DNA from: Candidatus Iainarchaeum sp.
GTDB lineage: Archaea; Iainarchaeota; Iainarchaeia; Iainarchaeales; GCA-2688035
Direction of reading: 5' to 3'
DNA length: 11,004 nt
Assembly: GCA_026396975.1 (NCBI GenBank)
Contig: JAPLVT010000061.1
Location: 1-11,004 of the forward strand
Shown here: piece after piece, positions 1 to 6,196 of the stretch
Layout: the number at the start of each line of letters is the position of its first letter
Numbering within the stretch: position 1 is the first letter of the stretch
Notes under the pieces: generated by a model
Seen by the model: the letters and a program-made list of their open reading frames with translations, nothing else
Databases searched by the model: none
What the model was told of the DNA's origin: nothing
Program-made: the position numbers and the translations under genes

Positions 1-2
1 GG

Positions 3-467
3 AAAAATGTTTATTGGCATGAGGTTTGCTTTATGTCCAAGCGGGCGTGGAAATTTGTTAAACAATTCTCCGGTTCTTTTAGCACAAGCGATGATATCGG
101 CGTGCCTGTTCAAATTAAAAACGGCCCGCCGGAATTAAAGCGCAATTTTTTGCAATCTTTTTGGGATGATGAAGGCAGCATATCCCGCAAGGGAGTTCTA
201 AGTTGGTTTTCAAAAAGTAAACGGATGATTGATGATTTGATTGAAATGCATCGCGCACTAGGGCTGCCCTGTAGTAAAGGGTATTGTCGGGGGTCAAACG
301 TACATATTATTAGAGTCAACGGGGGCGTAAATAATCTTATACTGTTCTCAGAAAAAATTGGTTTTGTGCATTCTATAGTGACCAAAGGCCATAATTTAGG
401 AAAACTTAAAAAAGGCGTCCTCCAAGATATTATTGCAACCAAATGGGCCCATAGCTCAGTCTGGTAG
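3..467 (+). CDS. LAGLIDADG homing endonuclease-like protein, 5'-truncated by window edge
   Basis: The frame is open from the left edge (first full codon at 3) to a TAG at 465-467. The first internal ATG is at 33, but the in-frame codons before it suggest that the gene begins outside the window. From that ATG, about 38 residues in, FLQSFWDDEGSI matches the LAGLIDADG helix plus acidic catalytic residue (DAEGSI type). It is followed by a lysine/serine-rich strand, a helix (MIDDLIEMHRALGLP) and a C-terminal FSEKIGFVHSIVTKGHNL segment, the usual order of an alpha-beta-beta-alpha-beta-beta-alpha LAGLIDADG unit. The family cuts long asymmetric DNA sites and spreads introns, inteins or itself. Only one motif is visible, so this is either the second repeat of a monomeric enzyme or a single-motif homodimer. 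The last seven codons lie inside the tRNA-Lys gene. Activity cannot be judged from this fragment. Confidence 0.75.
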   Translation, partial: KNVYWHEVCFMSKRAWKFVKQFSGSFSTSDDIGVPVQIKNGPPELKRNFLQSFWDDEGSISRKGVLSWFSKSKRMIDDLIEMHRALGLPCSKGYCRGSNVHIIRVNGGVNNLILFSEKIGFVHSIVTKGHNLGKLKKGVLQDIIATKWAHSSVW

Positions 468-518
468 AGCACTTGACTCTTAATCAAGGTGTCGTGGGTC
501 CAAATCCCACTGGGCTCG
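445..518 (+). tRNA. tRNA-Lys (anticodon CTT)
   Basis: A full cloverleaf folds by eye: acceptor stem 445-451 with 511-517 (one G-U pair), D stem 454-457 with 467-470, anticodon stem 472-476 with 484-488, five-base variable loop 489-493, and T stem 494-498 with 506-510. The anticodon loop is CTCTTAA, giving CTT at 479-481, which reads the lysine codon AAG. The discriminator is G518 and no CCA is encoded. The D loop has the usual GG at 463-464. The T loop reads TCCAAAT, so position 55 is C instead of the near-universal U. There is no intron. The class I lysyl-tRNA synthetase gene lies 3.2 kb downstream on the same strand. Confidence 0.95.
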
Positions 519-524
519 CTGAGC

Positions 525-601
525 CTTTCTTTCTGAAGAAAGAAAGCCTCGTGAAAGAAAGTCTTTTGCTTCGCAAAAGAAGGAATTCGCTTTGCGAATT
601 C
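525..601. repeat. Three tandem perfect hairpins between two tRNA genes
   Basis: Hairpin 1 is a 9-bp stem (525-533 with 538-546) around TGAA. Hairpin 2 is an 8-bp stem (562-569 with 573-580) around TTC. Hairpin 3 is an 8-bp stem (583-590 with 594-601) around TTT. All stems are perfect. The right arm of hairpin 1 (GAAAGAAAG) recurs at 553-561, so the left arm could pair with either copy. The stretch lacks a coding frame of its own. It could act in 3' processing or termination of the tRNA-Lys transcript, or be a small palindromic repeat element. The first hairpin has a pyrimidine-rich left arm but no T-tract after it. Confidence 0.7.
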
Positions 602-612
602 AATTAAAAAAC
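602..612 (+). promoter_or_regulatory. Probable TATA element of tRNA-Phe
   Basis: AATTAAAAAAC is the only strongly AT-rich stretch before tRNA-Phe. Its centre is about 32 bases upstream of the mature 5' end at 639, a workable distance for an archaeal promoter with a short leader. It directly follows hairpin 3. Confidence 0.4.
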
Positions 613-638
613 TTGCCCTGAAAGAAATTCATTTGCGC

Positions 639-725
639 GGGGTTGTAGCTCAGCCTGGGAGAGCAATCGGCTGAAGTTCCATCGCAGCAACCGGTGTGTC
701 GGGGGTTCAAATCCCCCCAACCCCA
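639..725 (+). tRNA. tRNA-Phe (anticodon GAA) with 13-base intron at 37/38
   Basis: The acceptor stem GGGGTTG (639-645) pairs with CAACCCC (718-724), with discriminator A725 and no encoded CCA. The D stem is 648-651 with 661-664. The anticodon stem is 666-670 with 691-695, the variable loop 696-700, and the T stem 701-705 with 713-717 around a normal TTCAAAT loop. The anticodon loop is 20 bases instead of 7. Removing 677-689 leaves CTGAAGA with anticodon GAA at 673-675. The intron sits at the classical 37/38 site: 3-base bulge 688-690, a short helix (671-673 with 685-687, then an A-G mismatch 674/684), and a terminal loop containing the 5' cut. This is a relaxed bulge-helix-loop substrate for the archaeal splicing endonuclease. 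The spliced length is 74. Confidence 0.95.
677..689 (+). other. tRNA-Phe intron (archaeal, 13 bases)
   Basis: These bases are excess over a 7-base anticodon loop. Cuts after 676 and after 689 restore G37 next to A38. In the pairing model each cut falls between the second and third base of a three-base bulge or loop segment (675-677 and 688-690), as expected for splicing endonuclease. Confidence 0.85.
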
Positions 726-737
726 TTTTTCTTTTTT
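726..737 (+). terminator. T-rich tract terminating tRNA-Phe
   Basis: Eleven T in twelve bases begin right after the discriminator base. This is the oligo-T type of archaeal termination signal. It lies only about a dozen bases before the start of the Nudix gene, so some read-through into that gene is possible. Confidence 0.5.
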
Positions 738-744
738 AAGGTGG
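738..744 (+). promoter_or_regulatory. Shine-Dalgarno for a TTG start
   Basis: AAGGTGG contains AGGTG, complementary to the CACCT part of the archaeal 16S 3' end, six bases before TTG 751. It decides the start of the Nudix gene, which has no nearby ATG. Confidence 0.55.
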
Positions 745-750
745 TTTTTG

Positions 751-1194
751 TTGGCTGAACCTAACCCCGGCGTTGATTTCATTGGAGTCGGCGTAGGCGT
801 GATGGTGCGCAACAAAAAGGGCGAGGTGCTGCTCGGCCTACGTACAAAAAATGCAAGGAATGAGGCTGGCAAGTGGACTTTTCCCGGGGGCGCGCTTGAG
901 TTCGGAGAAACGCTCGAGCAGTGCGCGGTGCGCGAGGCGAAGGAAGAATTTGGAATTACTGTAAAGCCGCTGCGCCTGCTTGCGGTAATTGACCACATTA
1001 TCCCTGATGAAAAGCAGCACTGGTGCAACCCTGTTCTTGAGGCAAAAATTGTGCGCGGAGCTCCGCGCGTGATTGAGCCGCATAAGACGAGCGGGTTCGC
1101 GTGGTTTCCGGTTGGCGCGCTGCCGCGCAATATCACAAGCAACCTAAAAATATTTTTCCGCAAGGTGAAGAGCGGCGAGGTCAAGCTCGGTTGA
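751..1194 (+). CDS. Nudix hydrolase (NUDT15/MutT-like)
   Basis: This 147-residue protein carries a complete Nudix box at residues 47-69: G47, E53, then REAKEEFGI from R61, matching GX5EX7REUXEEXGU. Nudix enzymes hydrolyse nucleoside diphosphates linked to another group and use the glutamates to hold Mg2+. The opening GVGVGVMVRNKKGEVLLGLR and the KWTFPGG and LEFGET segments resemble NUDT15/MutT-type nucleotide diphosphatases more than ADP-ribose types, so a nucleotide pool cleaning role is plausible but inferred. The frame is open further upstream into tRNA-Phe, so the start must be later. TTG at 751 is chosen because AAGGTGG (738-744) sits six bases before it; TTG at 748 is an alternative. 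A run of seven T follows the stop. Transcription may come from read-through of tRNA-Phe. Confidence 0.88.
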   Translation: MAEPNPGVDFIGVGVGVMVRNKKGEVLLGLRTKNARNEAGKWTFPGGALEFGETLEQCAVREAKEEFGITVKPLRLLAVIDHIIPDEKQHWCNPVLEAKIVRGAPRVIEPHKTSGFAWFPVGALPRNITSNLKIFFRKVKSGEVKLG

Positions 1195-1195
1195 A

Positions 1196-1202
1196 TTTTT
1201 TT
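1196..1202 (+). terminator. Oligo-T terminator after Nudix gene
   Basis: Seven T begin two bases after the Nudix TGA, the usual archaeal stop signal. The rest of the 138-base gap to 1332 holds only the TATA box of the next gene. Confidence 0.45.
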
Positions 1203-1302
1203 CGGGCATCAAAAGCGGTGAAATCAGGATTGATTGAATTTTTGTTTTTATTTGCAGCGCTTTTCATTTAGGTGTTTTCTGCTTCGCGCCATCAACCAAT
1301 CC

Positions 1303-1312
1303 TTTAAATTTA
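1303..1312 (+). promoter_or_regulatory. TATA box of the surface protein gene (leaderless mRNA)
   Basis: TTTAAATTTA is centred about 25 bases before ATG 1333. This places the transcription start at or next to the start codon, and no Shine-Dalgarno is present. The position supports ATG 1333 over in-frame upstream ATGs such as 1234. Confidence 0.6.
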
Positions 1313-1332
1313 TTTCTAAACAATCTACTGCT

Positions 1333-3546
1333 ATGCTTTTGTTCCGAAAAACGCTTGTTTTTCTTGCGTTGCTTCTTTTCCTGCCGTGCTTTTTTGCGTT
1401 GGATGCGCCAACTGTGCATAGTGTTTCTCACCCGCAGGGAACATGGACTAACAACAAGGAGAAAATAGACTTAACTTGGAACGCTGTGGAAGGGGCCTCA
1501 GACTATTGCTATGCTCTTGACGCATCCCCAACCGTAAACCCAAACACCTGCATCAGTGGTACTAAGATTAGTTTGCCAGCGGGGCCGGAGGGCATATTTT
1601 ATTTCAGGATAAAGGCAAGGGGGGCTGGTGGTGAAAGCGCTGTTGCGCAGTACGAAATAAAAAAGGACTGGACCGACCCCGGCACGCCCGAGATAACCGC
1701 CATTGCGCAGCCGGATGGCAGCATTTCTCTCAGCTGGCCGGCTGTCGAGGACGCCGGAAGCGGAGTTGACGGCTATGAGATTTACAGGAGCGGCTGGATG
1801 AATTTCACCATCAGGGATCCAGGTGCGATAAAACTAGCGACTATATCTGGCACTACTTATACTGATTCAAATGGATTGGAACAGAGTGTCACTTACCACT
1901 ATAAAGTTAGGGCAGTTGACAAAGCGGGTAACCCTGGTTCCACGAGCAGGGAGGCTGTCGCCCAGACTGTCGCAAAGTGCGATTTGGGGATTTCTTTTGA
2001 TGTCGCATACTCAAGCGACAAGAAAAGCCTTTTGTTAAGCATTAGCAGCCTCGACAACATTTACCATGGTGGTCTCAGCGCCCTGCTTCCCGACGGCACC
2101 ACCAAGGTTTTTTTCAGCGAGAAAGAGCCCTTCAAAAACTGGGACAGCAACTTTGATTTAAGCGGGCTGAGGCAGGGCTATATAGACTTCACGCTGCTGG
2201 CAAAAGAGCTTTTCGGCGACAACTGCGATGAGCAGCAGCGCTTTGTCTATGATATTACCCCGCCGACAGCGAAGTTTGTCGCCCCGAAGTACAACGAAAA
2301 GGTTGCCGAGACAGCGCCTCTCCAGGTTGATGCTTTTGACACCGGAGAGTTTGACGCGGGCATAAAGGAAGTGAACTTTTTTATAGAAGATGCGGGCCAG
2401 TGGCGCTTATTGGGCGGCGGCTCGAAGAAGGATGGAAATATTTTCCAGTTTGACTGGGATTCTTTTGGCACGCCCAACAGCTCCCTGGAGCTGAAAGTTG
2501 TTGTAGTCGACAATGCTGGCAACAGCTTTGAAAGGACGCACACTGTTGTTGTTGCGAACGCTTTCAGCGAGGCCGTTGATGTTAACGCCGCTTTTGCGGA
2601 GGCTGATGAAAGCAAGGCAAAAGCTGTTGCTTTCAGGGAATCGCTCTCCGCGAAAGCGATTAGTTCGGCAACAGTTGATGCGCTGCTGCTGCAGGCAGAC
2701 GCCAATCTCGCAGGGGCAAACAGCCTTGCGGGCGGCAGCCAGCAGGACGTCACCAAGGCAAAACTCTTGATTGCAAACGCGATCTCGCTTTACAATGAAG
2801 CCCAGTCGGCTGTTGCGGTCAGCAATTACAAGTCGGGGAATTTCATTTTCAACAAGGAGCAGACCGCAGTGCTGCTTGGCGCTGCTGGCTACGGCGGTGC
2901 TGTTGCCAACGAGGCTAAAAAGCTGATAGACCGGCTTGAGCCCAAGCGCGATTTGCAGGTCCTGAAAGTAGTTGATGACAATGCCACATACTACAAGGCT
3001 GTTGTGACTGTTTCCTTTTCCATTGACGCAAACATAATAATGGACAAGAACCAGGATGAGGTCGTGCTGCAGGTCATTGAGGTCGTGCCAAAGCAGTTCG
3101 CGGAGTATGCAAGCGAGCTTGGCAGCGATTTCCAGTTCGCTGTTTTGAGCGACGACCCGACGCTTAGCTTTGTGCTGACCAAAGAGCAGTTCAAGAAAAA
3201 GAGCTTTTCCTACGCGCTGAAAAAAGACCTGAGTGAGCAGCAGGCAGACCAGCTTATTTCGGGCAATGTCATAAACAAGTTCGTTGCGCCGCCCGTAATG
3301 CTTCCGCCGGGCACTGTCACCGCGGGCATTTCCCTTGGCCTGGACGGCCCGGTCCTCTGGTTCGCGCTGGCCGCGGTTGTGATAGTGCTTGCGGTCCTTG
3401 TTTTTTTCGCGTTAAAAAAGAAAAAAGCTGGGCATGGCGGCGTTGCGCCGCTTGCAGCCGCGCAGCCGAAAAAGCCGCTTGGGCAACGGCTGAATATTTT
3501 TAAGGACCTTAAGAAGAGCCGCAAGCAAGAGGAAAAGCCGGGTTGA
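1333..3546 (+). CDS. Secreted/surface protein with fibronectin type III-like domains and C-terminal membrane anchor
   Basis: A 737-residue protein. Residues 1-22 are a signal peptide (RK then a long Leu/Phe core). Two fibronectin type III-like units follow at about 24-110 and 114-212, the second with the clearer pattern (SLSWPAVEDAG, DGYEIYRSG, YHYKVRAVDKAGN). A beta-rich stretch covers 215-305, and an Ig-like unit covers about 308-408 (DITPPTAKFVAPKYNEKV, VVVDNAGNS). An Ala-rich helical stretch spans about 410-510, followed by a mixed domain at 535-640. One membrane helix (674-694, VLWFALAAVVIVLAVLVFF) is followed by a basic cytoplasmic tail of 43 residues. The topology is outside-facing with a single anchor. 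Such proteins in archaea serve as envelope, adhesion or binding proteins; no catalytic motif was seen. The frame extends upstream to 1234, but the TATA box and signal peptide favour ATG 1333. Confidence 0.85.
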   Translation: MLLFRKTLVFLALLLFLPCFFALDAPTVHSVSHPQGTWTNNKEKIDLTWNAVEGASDYCYALDASPTVNPNTCISGTKISLPAGPEGIFYFRIKARGAGGESAVAQYEIKKDWTDPGTPEITAIAQPDGSISLSWPAVEDAGSGVDGYEIYRSGWMNFTIRDPGAIKLATISGTTYTDSNGLEQSVTYHYKVRAVDKAGNPGSTSREAVAQTVAKCDLGISFDVAYSSDKKSLLLSISSLDNIYHGGLSALLPDGTTKVFFSEKEPFKNWDSNFDLSGLRQGYIDFTLLAKELFGDNCDEQQRFVYDITPPTAKFVAPKYNEKVAETAPLQVDAFDTGEFDAGIKEVNFFIEDAGQWRLLGGGSKKDGNIFQFDWDSFGTPNSSLELKVVVVDNAGNSFERTHTVVVANAFSEAVDVNAAFAEADESKAKAVAFRESLSAKAISSATVDALLLQADANLAGANSLAGGSQQDVTKAKLLIANAISLYNEAQSAVAVSNYKSGNFIFNKEQTAVLLGAAGYGGAVANEAKKLIDRLEPKRDLQVLKVVDDNATYYKAVVTVSFSIDANIIMDKNQDEVVLQVIEVVPKQFAEYASELGSDFQFAVLSDDPTLSFVLTKEQFKKKSFSYALKKDLSEQQADQLISGNVINKFVAPPVMLPPGTVTAGISLGLDGPVLWFALAAVVIVLAVLVFFALKKKKAGHGGVAPLAAAQPKKPLGQRLNIFKDLKKSRKQEEKPG

Positions 3547-3558
3547 CTTTTTCGGTCG

Positions 3559-3584
3559 TTGGCTGCTGACGTGGCAGCAGCCAA
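3559..3584 (+). terminator. Perfect 10-bp hairpin after the surface protein gene
   Basis: TTGGCTGCTG (3559-3568) pairs perfectly with CAGCAGCCAA (3575-3584) around a six-base loop, 12 bases after the stop and just after a T5 run (3548-3552). There is no strong T-tract after it, so it may protect the mRNA 3' end or aid termination. Confidence 0.45.
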
Positions 3585-3645
3585 TCCGATTTTATCAGCT
3601 GGTTCTATTTTAATTTCCCGCGCCGGCTCCGTCGACACTGAAGCC

Positions 3646-3655
3646 TTTAATAATT
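3646..3655 (+). promoter_or_regulatory. TATA box of lysK (leaderless mRNA)
   Basis: TTTAATAATT is centred about 28 bases before ATG 3679, with no Shine-Dalgarno before the ATG, so the transcript probably begins at the start codon. Confidence 0.55.
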
Positions 3656-3678
3656 CTTTTAGGGTATTATGAGTTTGT

Positions 3679-5280
3679 ATGACTGAGGGGCAGTTTTTTT
3701 GGGCTGAGAAGGTTGCTGAAGAGCTTGCGGCTGAGAAAAGGAAAAAGTATGTCTGTGAGGGCGGCTGGAGCCCCAGCGGTTATTTTCACATAGGCAATGC
3801 GAGACCCGAGCTTTTCACCCCGCACGCGGTATTTCTTAAGCTGCGTGAAGCCGGCTTGAAGGCAAAGCAGATTCTTGTTGTCGACGATTTCGACCCGATA
3901 GACAAGATTCCCGCTGGCATTCCAGTGCCGAAAGAGCGTGAAAAAGAGTTTATTGGAGTGCCGTATGTTTTTGCGGAATCCCCTTTTAAGGGGCATAAAA
4001 CCTGGGCGGATTATTTCACTTCCGATGTTGCCGAAGCCGTCGGAGAATTCGGAATCGACGTCAAGTTCGTTTCTGCTTTCGAAAGCTACAAGAGTGGCGA
4101 GCGCGACGATTTGATAAAATTTTCGCTCGACCACAGCAGGCAGATTGTCGAAACATGGAACAGTGTTGCCGGAGCCGACAAGCCGCTCGGCTTTCTGCCA
4201 ATTGTCATTGTTTGCGAGCAGTGCAAAAAAACAATGTTCACGGAAGCGCTTTCGTGGGGCTGTAAAAAAGTTTCCTACAACTGCAAGGAGTGCGGGTACA
4301 CCGGCAGCGTTTCACCGATGGGTGGCAACGCAAAATTGCATTGGAGGGTGCACTGGGTTGCGAACTGGATTGTGAACAACGTTGCTTTTGAGAGCGGCGG
4401 CAAGGACCATTTCAGCAAGGGCGGCAGTGTTGATGTCGGCAGGGCGCTGATGCTAGGGGTTTTCAAGAAAAAACCGCCTTATATGATTCCAACTGAGTTC
4501 CTCCAATTGAAGGGCGCAAAAATGTCCGGCAGCAAGGGCAACCTCTTTACCCTAAATGACTGGCTTAAGGTAGCCCCGCCAGAGTTGTTCAGGTTTTTGT
4601 TCTTCTCTTACAAGCCGAATACCGCGATAAACTTCAGCCTTTCGGACAATAGTTTTATTCTTCTGAACGAGCGTTTTGAAAGGGCTGAAAGGATTTATTA
4701 CGGCGAAGAGCAGGCTGAAAACGAAAAGGTCGGGGCAAAAATAAAGGAGTGGTACACTATTTCAATGGTTGGCGGTCCGCCAAAAAGCAGGCCGTTCAGG
4801 CTGCCTTTTTCTTTTGCGTGCCAGCTAGTCCAGATAATGCCCCCAAACGAAAGGTTTGCCGAAATTGCCGCCTTGCTGAAGCAAACCGGACATGTTTCCG
4901 GTTCGCTGTCGGTTTCGGACAAGAAGTCTTTGCAGCGGCAGCTACTGCTCGCTGATTCTTGGGCGCGCGTTTTTGCGCCTCCTGAGATGAAAATAAGTTT
5001 TTTGAGCGCTCTTGACGAAAGCGTAAAATCAAAAATAATGCCTGAGGCTAAATCCGCTTTCAGGCTGATTGTTGCGGGCCTGCCGAAACAGAGCACTCTG
5101 GACGGAATCCAGGATCTTGTTTTTGAGTCCGCAAAGCAAAGCCATATCCCGCCGGTCAAGCTTTTTCAATCGCTTTACCTTGTTTTGCTTGGGAAAGAGA
5201 GCGGTCCAAAGGTCGGCAACCTAATCCTTGCTTTCGGCAAGGAAAAGTGTTCTGAGAGAATAAAGGAAGCCGCCGCCTAA
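3679..5280 (+). CDS. lysK: Lysyl-tRNA synthetase, class I
   Basis: This 533-residue protein, the usual size of the family, charges tRNA-Lys with lysine at the expense of ATP. It belongs to the class I (Rossmann) type found in most archaea and some bacteria, unrelated to class II LysS. The signature HIGH-like motif is HIGN at 37-40 (after SPSGYF) and the KMSKS-like loop is KMSGS at 281-285. An inserted Cys cluster (C179, C182, C195, C202, C205) looks like a zinc-binding knuckle, as in the archaeal enzymes. The C-terminal half is helical and fits the anticodon-binding cage. ATG 3679 is supported by the TATA box; another ATG at 3669 is out of frame. The gene stands alone and converges on the KaiC-like ATPase with 49 bases between stops. 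tRNA-Lys is on the same strand upstream. Confidence 0.95.
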   Translation: MTEGQFFWAEKVAEELAAEKRKKYVCEGGWSPSGYFHIGNARPELFTPHAVFLKLREAGLKAKQILVVDDFDPIDKIPAGIPVPKEREKEFIGVPYVFAESPFKGHKTWADYFTSDVAEAVGEFGIDVKFVSAFESYKSGERDDLIKFSLDHSRQIVETWNSVAGADKPLGFLPIVIVCEQCKKTMFTEALSWGCKKVSYNCKECGYTGSVSPMGGNAKLHWRVHWVANWIVNNVAFESGGKDHFSKGGSVDVGRALMLGVFKKKPPYMIPTEFLQLKGAKMSGSKGNLFTLNDWLKVAPPELFRFLFFSYKPNTAINFSLSDNSFILLNERFERAERIYYGEEQAENEKVGAKIKEWYTISMVGGPPKSRPFRLPFSFACQLVQIMPPNERFAEIAALLKQTGHVSGSLSVSDKKSLQRQLLLADSWARVFAPPEMKISFLSALDESVKSKIMPEAKSAFRLIVAGLPKQSTLDGIQDLVFESAKQSHIPPVKLFQSLYLVLLGKESGPKVGNLILAFGKEKCSERIKEAAA

Positions 5281-5329
5281 CAAGCGGTTGCTTTTGCGGG
5301 TGTTGCTTTAGAAAGAGGATTTTGCCGGC

Positions 5330-6070
5330 TTAAACCTCGTTGTATTCTTCCTCTATTTTGTGTATTTTTATTCCCTGGTTCATTATTTCCATGGGGTGCA
5401 GGTCTTCGCTGTGCTTGGTTGCCCGCATTTTCCTGATGTGCAGCGTCCTGTTACTCTGTGTGCCAACGCCCATGTAGTGCAGGACTATCACGCCGTCTAC
5501 AACGTATTCTTCAACGCCGTATTTGCCGAACTTGTTTACTCCTTCCTGTATCTCCGAAACGAGTATGCTTGTTACCCCGCATCTCATCAGCATGTAGCTG
5601 ACTTTTAGTATTGCCTTCCTTACCTCGTTGCTGTTCTCGAAGTTGAACCCGAGCGCGGGAATGCTGTCGATTACAGCCCTCTTCGCGTCGATTCTTTTTA
5701 TAACGCGCATTATTTCAAGCAGCAGTTTGTCGACATCGTATCCTGTCACGGGCAGGCTGAATTCCTCTTCGCTCGGCATCCCGAGCTTTGCTATGCTGCC
5801 GTCAACAATGTTTATCAGGTTTTTGTCCTCGAGCTTTTTCAAATCCCAACCAAAGCGCATTACGTCCTCTCTGATGAGGTCGGGCCTTTCATCAAGCGTT
5901 ACATACACGCCCGGCTCGTTGTAGTCCTTCGCGCCTTTGTAGATGTACTGCATGCTGAAGATTGTTTTTCCTGTTCCGCATGCGCCGCTCACAAGGACGC
6001 TTCTTCCTGCGGGGAAGCCGCCCTCTGTCAGCTCGTCCAGCCCAAAAATACCTGTTTTTATCCTCTCCAT
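5330..6070 (-). CDS. KaiC-like RecA-superfamily ATPase, single domain
   Basis: A 246-residue protein with one KaiC/RadA-like ATPase domain. Walker A is GACGTGKT (29-36), the likely catalytic acidic pair is D60-E61 in VTLDERPD, and Walker B is RAVIDSIP (131-138, D135). IRKMRATKHSEDLHP near 212-226 is the KaiC-type C-terminal strand and loop, whose basic residues reach the neighbouring subunit's nucleotide in the family. The opening (TGIFGLDELTEGGFPAGRSVLVSG) is typical. Cyanobacterial clock KaiC has two such domains plus phosphorylation sites; this protein has one and there is no KaiA or KaiB here. Archaeal single-domain members are mostly uncharacterised, with roles proposed in signalling and archaellum-like regulation. 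It lies 126 bases downstream of the RelA/SpoT gene on the same strand but has its own TATA box. Confidence 0.9.
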   Translation of the reverse strand: MERIKTGIFGLDELTEGGFPAGRSVLVSGACGTGKTIFSMQYIYKGAKDYNEPGVYVTLDERPDLIREDVMRFGWDLKKLEDKNLINIVDGSIAKLGMPSEEEFSLPVTGYDVDKLLLEIMRVIKRIDAKRAVIDSIPALGFNFENSNEVRKAILKVSYMLMRCGVTSILVSEIQEGVNKFGKYGVEEYVVDGVIVLHYMGVGTQSNRTLHIRKMRATKHSEDLHPMEIMNQGIKIHKIEEEYNEV

Positions 6071-6118
6071 GCCAATATCCCTGTTTTTCGTTTTCCTGAT
6101 TTATTATTTTTCTTTCTT

Positions 6119-6127
6119 GTTAATATA
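6119..6127 (-). promoter_or_regulatory. Probable TATA box of the KaiC-like gene
   Basis: Reading the minus strand, TATATTAAC ends about 50 bases before ATG 6070. A start site around 6098 would leave a leader of roughly 28 bases with a weak purine-rich AGGGAT element before the ATG. A second AT-rich stretch at 6100-6109 is an alternative box. Confidence 0.4.
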
Positions 6128-6196
6128 CCTTTGCCCGAAACAGCGCAATCCCGTGCGCGCTCGCGTTCTCTGAAAGAGCCGCCCTCACGCCCGCAT

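Noticed and set aside
445..518. Possible intron in tRNA-Lys linked to the endonuclease-like gene
   Set aside because: The tRNA folds completely with a 7-base anticodon loop, so there is no intron in it.
600..1184. Long minus-strand frame (194 codons) opposite tRNA-Phe and the Nudix gene
   Set aside because: It crosses the tRNA and is the antisense shadow of a gene with an intact Nudix box; its composition is not protein-like.
5330..6070. Circadian KaiC
   Set aside because: Only one ATPase domain, no second domain or phosphorylation region, and no KaiA or KaiB nearby.
6131..6196. GC-rich stretch between the RSH stop and the KaiC-like promoter as a small RNA
   Set aside because: Only short self-complementary pieces are visible, not enough to support an RNA gene.
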